Below are positions 33,720 to 48,700 of a stretch of DNA of 64,000 bases, one piece after another. Each line of letters starts with the position of its first letter. Within the stretch, counting starts at the first letter, position 1. The stretch spans positions 6,783,457 to 6,847,456 of the forward strand of contig OX421503.1 of the NCBI GenBank assembly GCA_949126835.1, read 5' to 3'. The notes beneath the pieces are model-generated. The model saw only the letters and a program-made list of their open reading frames with translations. It had not been told where the DNA came from and made no database searches. Origin of the DNA: Anisus vortex. Taxonomy: Eukaryota; Mollusca; Gastropoda; Planorbidae. Position numbers and translations under genes: made by a program.

Positions 33720-36700
33720 CTAAAAAAAAGAATTCGATTTTATTTATTTAATACTGATCAAAAGCTCTAAAATGGTATTTTTTTAGTTGGAAAGATATTT
33801 TGAAAAAAATCTAAAAAAATTATTAGGCCTATATATCTTAAAAAAAGAAATATGCCACTATGTATAAAAACCCATAATTCATCTAAACTTACCATAGAAT
33901 GCAAGTCCTGGATAGTCAGAGCTTTGATCTGCAACATCAAGATCATCAACTTTAGGCCAATAAGAACGAAATGTATATACGTGTATCAATATTTTACCCG
34001 GATTGCAAACTATTATGAAAAGTCCGCTGCTACATGTACAGTTGCACTCTACGATGTTGTAAACACCAGGAACAATCTTGCACGAATCGACCAAATCAAT
34101 ATAAAAAACCTGAGAGGAAAATAATACCATCCTGTATTATCTTCGTTATCGTTTTAGTTAATTATCAATAAATGATATTTTTAAAGCAAAGGCCTGAATC
34201 CATTGTTTGTATATATCTACTTGTCAATATGTAACTAGTTAAAAATAGCTAAAATATATTACAATAACTTCAATCAAAAGTTATACGACTAAAATATTAA
34301 GAGTTTTGAACTTTTCGGGTATTATTATTTAAAATATATATATTTATTTTAAAATGGTGTTGATAAAACATTTATTATATTAAATTCTTAATGATTAACT
34401 TGTTTTCTTTTTAAAAAAAATACATGTATGTTCTTTATAAACCATAATGTTAAAAAAAAATATATGTACATTCCCTTTTTTAACAGGAACTAATTATGGT
34501 CATTTTATAAAGAAAAAAAGAGTTCATATGCTCACATATATAATTATTTTCAACACAATACAAATATAACTAACTATAATACGTATTTTCTTTGTTAACA
34601 CTTTCTGGCTCAATGGTACTTTAAATGAAGTCTTTACATAATAGTTTTCTAGAATATTTATTGTTTTTTAAATAGTTAAACCATACATCTTTACAGTTTC
34701 ATAAGGCAAAACTACATGCATACAAATGGCTTACAAAGTGAAATGCTGACTCGTCTGGTATAAAACGTAGAAAATATAATTTTCTTCTTCGACCAATTTC
34801 GTCGCTGGTCGTATTCAGTGTTACGGTGAAAAAATAATCCGTGTATCCGACCAATCCTTCATGATGACAAGACAAGTTCTTTTCTGGTGTAGCCATCTTC
34901 ACAATTGTGTCCAGACTTTCTGGAGACAATTGAACAAAAAAAATGTCAATATAGAAGACAATATTGATCAAACATACAATATTTGCTTAATTTTGATTTT
35001 AATACAAATTATTAATAACATTGTCAATATTGAAGACACTTTAAAAAAAAATGCATTATTTGTTTAATTTTAATACAAAACATTAATAGCATTGTCAACA
35101 TTGAAGACACTATTAAACAAAAATACAGTGTTTTATTTTTTTAATGGCTACGTACTAAACTTTTAGATTATGTAATTAGGTAAATAAGAAGTATTTGTAC
35201 TATGCCTTTTTATATATTCGTATGGCAAGTGAAGCAACGTTCACAAGTTATTGTAATCACGGCAGTCAAAGTATTACGCAGCCTGCACAATTCCGAGACG
35301 AGCTACTTTATGCCAACAACAGTTGAGTACATATATGTGCTTTGACAGTCAGAGTGACTGGGTAATGTGAGAGTATAATGGACGGAATAATTATAAACTG
35401 ACTAAGACTAAGACAGTGACACGCATTGGACTGTATTATTGTAATGAATTGACCTGACTAAGTGACCCTATAACTCTGTGTTATTGTTTATGTGACTGGA
35501 TGGACAGAGTAAGTTTTGTTCATGGATGTCTCGTGGAGGTTTATGGATAGGGAGATAATGGATGTGATGTGTTAATGTAATGATAGTAGAATGTAAACAA
35601 GTTTAGTTGTTACATCAAGCTAGAGACTTGAAATCATAATTTACATGAGCTAGATAAATTCCAGGATGAAATCTTAGCCATTACTTGGATTTCAATTAAA
35701 TGTTTTTAGGCCCATTCACGTAAATTATATGCTAAACACATAAGCAAAAAATAAAGAATTATTTTTTACACAAAATGTAGAAAATCAGTAGAAATGGCAC
35801 ACGATTCCTAAATGTAAAAAGTAAAAACTCAGAATTCGACTCAGAGACGTGCAATATTATTATGTAGCCTAAATTATCATATCTAAATCACAGCATTCAA
35901 ACGTATACATTCAGTTAATAAAAAAGAATAGTTTGAATTATTAAATATACAAACTAAATTTTTGTCTTTTTGATAAAATGAAATTTAAAAGTTTTTTACA
36001 AAACGAATATTTTATCACTTCTTTTTATAATGTTATTTTAAAGTTTCAATTTTAAAGCAAATAGGTTATTTTTAAGATATAATTGCTCATTTTAATTAGC
36101 CAACAATAATTATGTAAAAAGTCGAACTTACCGTTCATAAAACAGGTATAATTCGCATACCTCCGACAACCACTTGTTTCTTCATACCAAAGAGTAAACG
36201 TCTTTAATAAAATAAAGTAGGAGATTGTGTGGTTTATGCATTGACTTGTTGACACAACCGGTGGTGATTCAATTTATGAGATAGTCAAGTTGTGGCTCTC
36301 TAAATTAGTGACGCACCATTCCAACGATATATTCCAGCGAGGTCTAACAACACAATTATTGAGGTCTACTGGTTTTCCATAAACCTTCAATGTCACATGT
36401 GACTTGCCTAAATAAATAATTATATATTTATAATATGTAATGTTCAATGACATAAAATGAAGTTGTTTGTTTTGTAACATGAGGCTAAACTGTATGTCAG
36501 ATTATTGTATAAATATGACACCCGTTACGTGCAATAATTTTTTCATGAAAAATCACCATTATTCTGATTTAGCAGTCATCTAAGTATTTGCCAATAGGGC
36601 CCAGGCTATAGACAAGAAATTGCATAGTTTTTGTATCTGTTCGTAGTTGTAATTACATTGTATTAGAGAGATTTGTGTTGTTTTTTTTTTGGTGGTAGAC

Positions 36701-39700
36701 ATGTCCTGCAGTGATAAACGGTCAAAAAGCTGATGGGTATCTGTTACAAATTGGTGTTAAAATGGTTGGGCATGCCGTCGCTTTTTCTGTGCAAATTTAG
36801 AAGTACGTGTCAAAGCAATATATTAAAAAAAATTATTCTGTAACAATGTATACAAATATAAATGCATTAAAACTTACGACAGATAACAGGGAGTGAATAG
36901 TCAGAACTGTAATCTGAAACAACAGAATCATTAGCTGCAGGCCAATGTAATCTAAATTTTGCATGCGAAAAATCCACAGTGGCTTTTAGATTATAAACAA
37001 ATGTTAAAATACTGCTATTCGATTTGCAATAGCACTTAGCTATTTGATCAGGCTTGCATGGTTTGGCAAGATTAATGGTGCATTCCTAGGGAGAAAAAAG
37101 ACAGAAAAGTTGTGTATTGCATTTGTTAATTTATTAAAAAAATTGCCAGTAAATTTCATTTTAAATTAAAAACATGAGTATCATTTTGTATTATCAGCAA
37201 CCTTTTATATTGCGACTCTCAATGTGAAACATGTATGCTTGAAAACTGAATTGCTCTTAATTGTGTAGTGTGCAGTTAATTTTGGTCTTTACTTAAATTA
37301 AAGGTACTATGGTAATTAGTTTGATTATTAACCCTTTAGCTCATCGGTGCTTTAAATAAAGTCTATTTACTTTAGTTTTCTTTTTCAGAACAATAACTAG
37401 CCTATAAAGAGTTAATTTTTCGGCATACGAACAACAATTTAGAAAAAAACAGTGTCCAAGGTTACAGGCAGTGCCTCAGGTTACCAACGATGAGAGTCAG
37501 AAAGGAAGGTTTAATGTTGGAGACAAATGAATGCTTACAGTATATATGAAGACATCGAAGTACTTAGCGCTAGCCTAGTAGACTTATCCTAGTTTTAAAC
37601 GCGTACAATACAAAAGCAAAATATTTCTTTGCAGTGGCACAATGTTCAGTTTTTCTATTTCATTGTTTTCCTTATTAAACCCAGCATTTATGAGTTTTGT
37701 GTTGCTGCTAGCAAGCATACATTTATAATAATGAGAGTAAAGTAAGAAATAGCTATGTAATATGTAAATGTCGTTCGTTTGTGTGACGTCACTAATCAGT
37801 ACATCACAAAGAACACAAAACTTAACAAATCAGATGGCGTGGCTAAATGAGTACATAATCTGCATAAGCAAAGACCACACATTTTAGAGAAAGTTGAAAA
37901 TAGTCTCTTCATCTGAATCAATGAAAATCAACTTTTATTTTATTTTTGTTATTTTCTGTCACTATAATTGATACAAGAAAATATAAAAGGTGTGTTTTTT
38001 TTTCACTTTGTCCGCTTTGTCAGGTAAACGACTGGATGGCCAACTATTATTACTACAAATGACTTACAGGATTATAGCGTGAAAGTGATGTAAGAAAACG
38101 TTCAAAAACTACTTCCATCCTTCCACCAATATTGCTGTCAGTCGTGTTAATAGTTCCGGTGAAAACAACGTTGTCCTGTTCTTCAATCAATCCGTAACGA
38201 CAAGAGTTGTTCATTTCTATTTTAGTGATCTTTACTATCGGGTGATAAGTCAGACCTCCTTAAGAAAGAATATTTTAAAAAAAGGATATAATCATACAAT
38301 TGACAAAAATCAAGACATGACTGGAAATCAATTTTTGTTTAACACATACTCATAATTAATTATTATTATTATATTTTTTTTTGAAATTGTGACGCACCAC
38401 CATGAAATTATTTGCAATTCAAATGCGGATCATGTTAAATACATAAGTCCATCTCAAAGCCATTTTTATGACGACCGTTTATCAATCGGTCAGGTATTCT
38501 TTTAGCAATTTTAACTTTTTAATGTAGACTGTGCCTGAAACCTGATTTCGTTATTTTATATTCGAGTTTTGTGTTAATAGTCCGACTTCCTGAAGACAGA
38601 ATTTGTTTTACACATAATCGTTATTATTTTATATTTGTGTAAATGTGACCCACCAACCAAGAAATGAGAAGCAAGTAAAATTTGGGTAATTTTAATAAAT
38701 CATTAAGTCCATTTTAAACCCACTTTAATGTCGATGTCAATGCTGTTTAAAATCGGACAGGTAGTATGTTAGCAAAATCTGTAGCCCAATCTGGAAACTG
38801 ATTTCGTAATTTAATATTCTAGGCCGGACTCCATCAGGAAAGAGAAAGAGAGGACGCCCGGCCGAAACGTGCAGTAGATTGGTAGAAGACAGAATAAAGG
38901 CCTTAGAGATGTCAGGGACTGAAGTGTTGGAAGACAAAAAGAATGTCTTAGGGATGTCATGGACTGAAGTGTTGGAAGACAAAATGAATGTCTTAGGGAT
39001 GTCATGGACTGAAGTGTTGGAAGACAAAATGAATGTCTTAGGGATGTCATGGACTGAAGTGTTGGAAGACAAAAAGAATGTCTTAGGTATGTCATGGACT
39101 GAAGTGTTGGAAGACAAAATGAATGTCTTAGGGATGTCATGGACTGAAGTGTTGGAAGACAAAAAGAATGTCTTAGGGATGTCATGGACTGAAGTGTTGG
39201 AAGACAAAATGAATGTCTTAGGGATGTCATGGACTGAAGTGTTGGAAGACAAAAAGAATGTCTTAGGGATGTCATGGACTGAAGTGTTGGAAGACAAAAT
39301 GAAGGTCTTAGGGATGTCATGGACTGAAGTGTTGGAAGACAAAATGAAGTCTTAGGGATGTCATTGACTGAAGTGTTGGAAAACAAAATGAAGTCTTAGG
39401 GATGTCATTGACTGAAGTTGGAAGGCTTGCCCGGGACAGAAAGACATGGCGCGGTGGGGTGAGGTTTTCGTTACTGCCTTATGCTACACTGGGAGCGAAA
39501 AGGATTAAGTAAGTAGTATATTTGAAAATAGTATAATTTCAGGTCTTTCAATTGAATATAAAACATAATAAAGATATAGGTAACTATTTAGCAGGGTTTT
39601 TTTTGTTTTTTTTAAGGGCGCCGAGTATTTACTGATGTCCAGACATCATTTCAAATGGCTTTCTGGCCTGTGATTTTAATCTTAGCTAAAACAACCTTTT

Positions 39701-42700
39701 AAATTCTTACTGCCTAGAACTTTTAAAAGTGATTATATTTATTAAAATTATGTTTTATATATCGGTATAAGTTACTTAACAAAGATTATTATTAAAATCA
39801 AACATGTCACCACTTATTTAAATTAGAATAAGGGTGACGAAATGCAATTGACAAGTCTTAATTAGGCGTGGCCTTTTCAAATGTTTAGATAATGCACTTC
39901 CTGTTCTATTTTTAGATTGCTTATTATTTTAGGCATTTCCGTAAACAAAAAAAAAACATGCTTTTGCGGGTGTTTGACAATTGATTTCAAAATCGACGAC
40001 CAGTTCTAGTCTTTTAAAAATATGAAAAGGCTACGCGATTAGCTATGAGGAATCGAAAGTGAGTAGGCGATAATTAATACTCAAAGCGTTAGTCGCGTTA
40101 GGTTAGTTTCGATTTGTTTATAAAATAAATTAGTCAAGAGTAGCGATTATTCGTTATTAAAAAAACACAATGCGTAGATTCATAAAAATCCAAAAAACTA
40201 AAATTCTTTTGCATTAAGCAATACATTTGATATTATAAAAAGGTTAAATTTCACTTCTGACTTGTACAATCCATCATTCTTTTTAAGCAACATCTTTTGG
40301 AAATGAACAAAAATAAAAAAATATCATACATCTCTTGGTTCAACCAGTAACGTAGCACACAGACATCATTTTTTAATTAAATGATTCAATAAGACCGGAA
40401 AGGTTTTTCTTGTCGATCTTTTATGCATGCATAATCGTTAAGACTTGTCAATAACGGGGTGACTTTGGCCGTGGTGAGAAGTTGTTTTGATCTTGGTTTT
40501 ATTGCACATAGGTAACGATTTTCAGAATAGTATTCATTTTTGTATTCACTTAGGTCTTAGATTATCATTTAGAAAGAACAATGCACCATATTTTATAAAG
40601 CAATATTTTTTTAGATATATTTGTAAGCAATGTCTGTGAAAAATGGACATAGCCAATTTTCACACACCGTAAATCAATTTTGTAGAACTAATATAACATT
40701 ATACAAACAAATGGAATATACCAAATTAAAAACTTTTTTTATTTTAACTCATAGAACGATTCACCATACGTAGGACTAACAAGTCCAAACCAACAAGTCG
40801 GTGCTACAATTCAACAACCATTGACACTTGCATTAGTAGTTTAAAAAAAAAATCCACTTTTTCATGTAGTTTGTTTTTTCATTATTTCTATTTAAATTTG
40901 TAATACCATATTTTCATAATTTGTTTCATCTGTACATTTTTTGCCTGGATATTAAAAACGTTTTGCCGAGTTTATATCACATGCTGTTGTTGTATATTTT
41001 ATATGGCATAGTTACGATGTTTTTTTTAAGTTCTAAAAGCACAATGAGTGCCTCCCGTGGTAAAATATTCAATACCTGATCCCTTAAGAATATTCTAGAA
41101 GTTTATTTTCGACTGAAACTTCTGTTTCCATTTTGGTAATCGATAGATAGTTATGATTATTTTTCTCCTCTTTAAATTCAAGTGTATCCCTCGTAATCGA
41201 TGTAACCAAAAGTGATATCGATGGTACCAATCTGCCAATACTTGACCACTATTCAAAGGCTAAAGACACGAGGACCGCTCTTTTTTCCATAATGTCTCTA
41301 CTGGAGTAAGCATATATCTCTTTTCCATAATGTCTTTACTGGAGAAAGCATATCACCTTGCTCTCTGAACCACTGTAATCTTTATTAAGCTGTTGATTCT
41401 TAAAATGGATTAGGTGAATTTCATACGTGGAATATGTGTCAAATATTCATAATTTTTAGATTATACTACTTTTATTATTGAAGAGAACGTTCTCCTAACA
41501 AACTAATATCCTGTTCTATATTTTATTTTGAATGGATTTGTATATTTTGTATATATGAAGATTGCCACAATCGTTCTAACATTTGGATTTAACAAATATT
41601 CCTCGTTTATTCCATCTGGAGTTATTACTTTCCTCAATCGTGACTGTGTGTGTAGTACCAATAAATATTCCTCGTTTATTCCATCTGGAGTTATTACATT
41701 CCTCAATGTTGAATGTGTGTACAGTTCATATTAACTTTACATAATTAATAATCTACTTCAACGTTTACACGTATACATCTGCTAAGAGCCATTAATTACT
41801 TGCATTGTCATACACTAGATTATACACTACTTGTTACTCATGTTGACACGCCTAGGGAGCTGTTCTAGGACCACCTTAGACATAATAAATTAATAATCAA
41901 CATCTTTTACTCATGCTGTGCTTCATTCAAAGAACAATAATAATAAATAATCGGATATCAGCATAATTCAGCTGTAATCAGATATCTAATGGGGGCTCTG
42001 AGCTAAATACATCATATATAATACTCACAGCATAGTAAGTCATCGCTTGCATCAATAATAACTATTTAATGAAAGGGTTAATCTATAATAACATTGGAAA
42101 TACAATGTATAAAGGATTTGGCCAGAACAATAAGTAATATTATAAATATTCAGTATATACAACAGTATTGGATGACCATTGGTTTATGTCTGAAACAACA
42201 TCATTAAAACTGATTGATAACTTCAATAATTATCGTAATGATGGTCATTGATGTTGCAAACAAAGTAATACATGATCTAAACAGCAGGTTACGTAATACT
42301 TTTTATTAATGACTGTGTATTTTTTTTTTTACGTTTGGGTTTGGAAACGTACAAAGATGGTCTTTGAACAAATGAATAAAGGGTAAGTTCTGCGTTAACC
42401 CATATATTGCTGAGGTCTTATTTTTACTTAGGGTATAAAAAGACATAGTGTAATATACCAATACAAGTTTGTTTGTGAATTATTAATTTTTTTTAAAAGA
42501 AATATTTAGATTTAAAAAAATGTCCTTAAATTATTTAATGTATCTAAACAAGTATCTGGAAGTCATTAGAGCTAGGTACCCTTAACTGCATTTTTAAGAC
42601 CCGGCGATTTTTATTTTAAATTCAAAGTTTTTGTCCCAATATTTGAAAAAAAAAAATTGTTTAAATAAATAGTTTTTTATAAAGTCAAAAACTTTCCTAG

Positions 42701-45700
42701 AAGATGCATTCGAAGGATTTCATTTCAAAAATAAAGTACCAATAGTTAGTTGAAAATTCATCAAAGAAATCTAAAAGGCAAAGAAAATTGAACTTACCTT
42801 CAAAATCACATTTATAAGTCGACTTTCTTTGACAACCACTAGCTTCTTGATATGAAACGGTAAACTTATTTACTGATCTAATGTAGGGCATTTGGAGTTT
42901 TATACATTCTTTTGTTGACACAGCCGGTGAGTCAGTGTATGCGATTGTCAATGTGGGGTTAAGTAAATTGGTGACATAGAACTCCAAGTCTATAGTTTCT
43001 TGTGCTTTAATAGAACATTTGTTGAGGTCCACTGGCATTCCATAAGCCTTCAATTCCATGCGAGACTTGCCTAAAAAAATAATTCATAATTAATGATGAT
43101 TATTGAATTGAAATGCATGTTTTAGTTGCGTGAGGCAAACATAGGTTTGCTTGTGTATTTAAATTGTGGACTTTTTTTCTCGGTTCTAACGGGGTCTCCA
43201 CAGTATCATGAAGAAGAAGAAGAAGACATATAATTTAGCAGGTTTTATTTAAGAAATAGTAGGGAAGAGTGGGGAGAAACGGCCAAGTGGGAGACATGAC
43301 CCACCCCTATAATCTCCAAAACTGCTGGACAATAATATTTTGGCTTTAAGTGAATGTATTTACTATATTCGTTTTATGTCTTCAATTTCCGGCGAAATAT
43401 TCAATCACCTTTGGACTGGATATATTTGAAATTTCTTGTTAAAAAAATATACTTTTAGTACTTTCACCTTTCTTGGATCAACATTAAGCCTTTTTTGTAT
43501 TAATAATTGTTAAGTCATTTTCTTAATATATCAATTATTTAGTTATAACAATATGCAATTTAATATTATATTTTATATCTTGTAATTCAAAAAATGTTTT
43601 TTAAGGATATATTTATATCATCAACATATATAGTTGCCGGGAGTTTGTTTGTTTGTTTATATATTTATTTATATATATGTTTGTTCGCCATAGGCTCCTT
43701 AGCCGTTTGACTAATCGGGACAAAATTTAAATGTATAAATCGAAACGTACTCCAAAATATAATTTTAATTTATGACTTATAATCATGAATGTGTTGATTT
43801 TAAAAAATCCAAAATGTTATATCTATCTATGCAAATAAATATAACCGTTACATAAAAATGGCCATTTCCGTTCATTTACTATGTTGAACGCGATGGTGTT
43901 ATCGGGTTTTCCCAATTCTGCTCTTGTTGTTTTTATGTGGCGAGACCTTTTTTAAAAGTTACGCACCGCAATTTTGCTTGTAGAGTTTGAATGGTGTACT
44001 TTACAAAAAAATACTAGCGTATGACGTAATGTCTATTTCTTTTTTCATTAAACATGTTTGCATTATCCTTTTAAGTAAAAGTAACCAAATGTTTTAATTA
44101 ATGGATTCACGTTGCTATTGAGAACATACTTTAATAGGCGACCAAATACACTCTATAAATTAAATGCTACGAATTAATAAGGACAAGTAATAAATGATTA
44201 CTTTTAAATACCAAATGCTTGACAGCAACAATGTGTATGCATGTGCCAGTGTCAAGGCGCCCGGACACAATATAAAGTATAAAAAAATAAATACCGAAAG
44301 AAACATTATCAATACTGTTTTATTGATAAAATAAACAAGAACACAAATTAAATACCGAAAAAATCGTTATCCACTTTAGTTTTTATTCTTTTGAAATATT
44401 AATCTCTACTTTTTTTTATTATTTACTTTTTTACTGTTTGGTATTTGTCTTTTTTTTTTCTTTTAGATAGCATATTATTGGTAATTTAATATTATTAATA
44501 ACAAGTCAGGTCAACACAACTGTTTGCTACTTTTTTATACCGAATTAAAAAGAATCTTAAAAAAAAAAACCGGATGAGCCTTTCGGCTCTTGTGTCTAGG
44601 GCGTAGCGCCGAAGGCGTGGCGTGCCGTGTAACAGGGAAGGTTTCCGCAGGCCAATGATTGTTCACTGCGGTTCCCCTAAAGATCATTATCGTGGTGGTT
44701 CACCCGTTTACCTTCAATGTCACCCGGTAACACAAATCCTATACTATAGGTACAGACATCCAGGCACTGGGTGGTTCTCGAGACGGGATTGCAGCGAACA
44801 TTGCTTCCTCTCCACCGAGACCCCATGACCTCTCGGCAGTGCAATGGATCTCGGACACGGTGCGGGGGCTGTCCCCCATGCGTACACTCACCGTTGTATT
44901 CTTAATGGGAATGTATCGGCGGTTTACACACTACGCCAGTCATTGAGGCCCATGGGTACAGTAGTACCAGAAATTTGACAGCAAAAATTCTTATACATGT
45001 GCCAGGGCAACCAGAAGCAATGAAAAAGAACAAAAAGTAATACCGAAAATAAACGTTCTCACTCCATTTTGTATTCTAATAATCGTTTTGCTTTCTCTCT
45101 TAACAAAACACATTGTAGTCATTCGTTTATCCGTCATTTTGACTGGCATAACCACTAGTGTATATATATATATATATATATATAATGACAAAACGTAAAA
45201 AAAAAATGTATAGTGTTACGAGTAGATTTATTTCCATATTATATTGGTTCTGTTATTATTAACTAAAGTTAAAATGAAATAATCTTAAACCCGAAATGTT
45301 TCCGTGTTAGGAATAAAACATGCATATGTCTAGACACTACGTCATAGCGATAAAATACGTCATATGCACGAGGGTGGAATACCGTTTAGTTTAGTTCTAG
45401 TTTGGGCGCTAATGTGTGAGGACTGTTTTTGACCACTTTCTTAAAGATAGGATTACGGCTTAACTCATTATAGAAGAATCTCAACTGATTAAGTTTCATT
45501 ATATAATACTGGTACATGTATTCTGTGGTATTGTTATATTTTATCATCTCAACTTGTTGGAATAAAATTGTGTTCAATTTCAAACAGGATTGTGGATTTC
45601 CTATATATTAAGGTACAGTTTATCTAAATCACTTTATACACAAAAGATTCATATCGCGACGAGTCAAATAAACATCAAATCTAATTCAATAACATCAATA

Positions 45701-48700
45701 TAAATTCTTATACAACCTTGTGAGATCCAAGATGGATATGAATCAAAATAATATATAATAATACATTACTAAAAATATCATCTAACGTCAGTAGCTGATT
45801 TCGCACGTGACAAAAGATTGGGGGCTCAAGTCCTGGATCTAAAGTTTGTATGTATAAGAAATTAAGAATATACAACTGTTTTAGTGAAAACGATTTACAA
45901 CAAATATTTATTCAAATTCTGTCTACGTGGGAGGCACTGTCTGTGTTCGGACATACTGTTTTCAGCTTTGTACACAATCATCTTAAAATTTATCTTCTAC
46001 AAATATTAAGTGGTGTAAAAATATTTCAAAGGACTTTATGAAAGGTAAAGTTGAAATTTTTTATCTTCTATTTACGTCATTAATATAAAACATGGCGGAA
46101 GCTAATCTTACGTTGGAGCAATTGAATATTTTTACTATCACGTCAGAACAGTTAACTAGCATGTCACTAACCCAGTTAAAAGAGATGGCAAACTCTCTGG
46201 GAATAGACATTACTGAAGTTACACCAGTTAGGAGTAAATTGATTCAAGATATTAAGGACTGTTTGAAAAGACATGGTAGAATGCTTGAAGAAAATACTAT
46301 GAATAGTGAAGAATCAGTGGTTCTCAATGTATCAGAAACCCTGAAAACAGACATAGATAACCATGAATTTAAAATGAATGGAAATGAACTAAGTGCAGAC
46401 ATGAAATTCCAGTTAGAAATGAGGAAGTTAGAAATTCAAGTACAATTGGAAGGTAAAAGAATAGAAGTACAATTGGAAGGTAAAAGAATAGAAGTACAAT
46501 TAGAAGGTAAAAGAATAGAAGCAGAGAAAGAGAAAAGATTGGGGGAATTGGAAAAAGAAAGAATCGCTAGTAATGAAAGGATTGAATTGGCAAAGTCTCG
46601 TTCGTCAACTCATACGATTCAGGAAACAAATAATGTAGAACTATATAAGTTTAAAAAGCATGTCCCAAGCATGGAGAACATAGAGATTGATGAGTTCTTT
46701 ATGGTCTTCGAAAGAAACTCGATCGATTATAAATTTCCTGAAGATAAGAAAGCAGTACTTTTACGTTCAGCTCTAACAAAAGGCAAGGCTTTAGATGTTG
46801 TATTGAATCTGACTCCAGAAGAATGCAATGATTATGAACTAATAAAGAGCAGAGTACTATTGAGTTATGTTCTAACTCCAGAAAAGTATCGAAAGTTATA
46901 TCGTGAGTACAAGAAGGAACCAGAAGTTTCACATGTTGATTTCCTGAGATTAGAGAAAAAGTATTTTGATCGATGGTTACGTTCTAAGAATGTGAATAAA
47001 GATTATGAGAAACTATATAATCTCATACTGATGGAGGATTTTACTGAGAAGATTCGCACTGATATAAAAGTTCATTTGGCTGATCGTGGTATTGAAATAG
47101 CAGAACAAGCAGCAGTAAAAGCCGATGAATACGTCATTATTCACCCGCATAGCCATTATTTTCAAAATGACAGAACAAGTTTGAGGACTCAAAACAGTAA
47201 TACAGAGAGGAAGTTAAGATCGACAGAGGATAAAAGTAAACAAAAAGCCGATAAACAAGAGAATTCAAGTTTTGTACAAAAGAGAATTACCTGTACATTC
47301 TGTAAGAAAGATGGACATATAAAAGAGAATTGTTGGAGTCTACATAAAGAGAAAAGACCCATTAAAAACAAGAACCACGTGGTTTTATCACACATCGCCG
47401 TACAAACTGAAACTCACATAAATAAAACTGCCCACAAAAGAATTAAAGCTGATAGAAAGACATTTGATGTTAGTCATGAGGAGATGGCGAAACACGCATG
47501 TCCAAGTTGCTCAAAGTCGGAAAAAGTCTTTGAAATGAAGACCGAGGCTATTGAACATTCTAGTTTCAACTCCAAAGGGAGTGTGACAGATGAACAATCA
47601 GTAAATAAAACGTTTACTTATGGAGGCAGTAGTGTAGCGAGAAACTCAGTAGGCAGAGAACTACCCGAGTGCATGCTATCGGATGTTAGCGAGGGCTATG
47701 TGTCACCTATAGATAATCAAGCTAGAGAACGGAAGATTAAAATTCTACGTGACTCCGGAGCTGATATATCTCTACTGTTGAAGAATACTGTACCAACGTC
47801 GAAATTGACTCATACAGGCCAGTATGCCTTGATCAGTACTATGGCTGGAACACTTACGGCACCGTTACATCGTATACAGTTGAAGAGTAATTACTTCACT
47901 GGATCTGTTATTGTTGGGATAGTGAAGAAATTTCCCTACAGAGGCATTTCATTACTTTTAGGAAGTGACATTGCCAAGAATCAGGTACATCCTGTACTTA
48001 AAGAAACTAAAGACTCTGTTCAGTGTAGGAATACTGAAAATTCAGTATGTGTTATCACCAGAGCTATGGAGAAACAGCAGATGACTAATGAATCGACAAA
48101 GAAACCAGAACCAACACCAGAGATTGACTTACAAGCAACCTTCATGGCGGATGTTCTAGGTGGTCACTCAAGTCATACTGATCAAAATAATTTGTCGCCT
48201 AGACAACTACTCATTCTTGCTCAAGGCAAAGATCCAGAGATTGGGAAGCTAAAAGAGGAAGCAAAGAATGAAGGAGAATTAGAAACAATGGCCGCAGGTT
48301 ATTACCTGAGGGACGAGTTGTTGATGAGGAAATGGAGAGGGAAAGAAAACGACGATGAAACATGCAGCGAAGTACATCAAATCGTGGTACCCAATGTTTA
48401 CCGCAAGGACATACTACATATGGCCCATGATTCACCGTATGCTGGTCACCTAGGGATACAGAAAACCTTCGACAGGATTCTTCCATATTTCTTCTGGCCT
48501 GGCCTACGTCGTGACGTCACATCGTTTTGCAGATCATGTCATGTCTGCCAGATGGTCGGCAAGCCGAATCAGACCATTCCGGTAGCTCCTCTACGACCCA
48601 TATTAGCATTCTCAGAACCCTTCAGTCACATCATTATAGACTGCGTCGGTCCGTTGCCTAAAACTAAGGCTGGCCACCAGTATCTGTTCACTATAATGTG

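Noticed and set aside
38737..39386. Minus-strand frames of about 190-200 codons with repeated SSNTSVHDIPKT or LPTLQSMTSLRHSF units
   Set aside because: They are antisense readings of the 45-bp minisatellite inside the LINE remnant.
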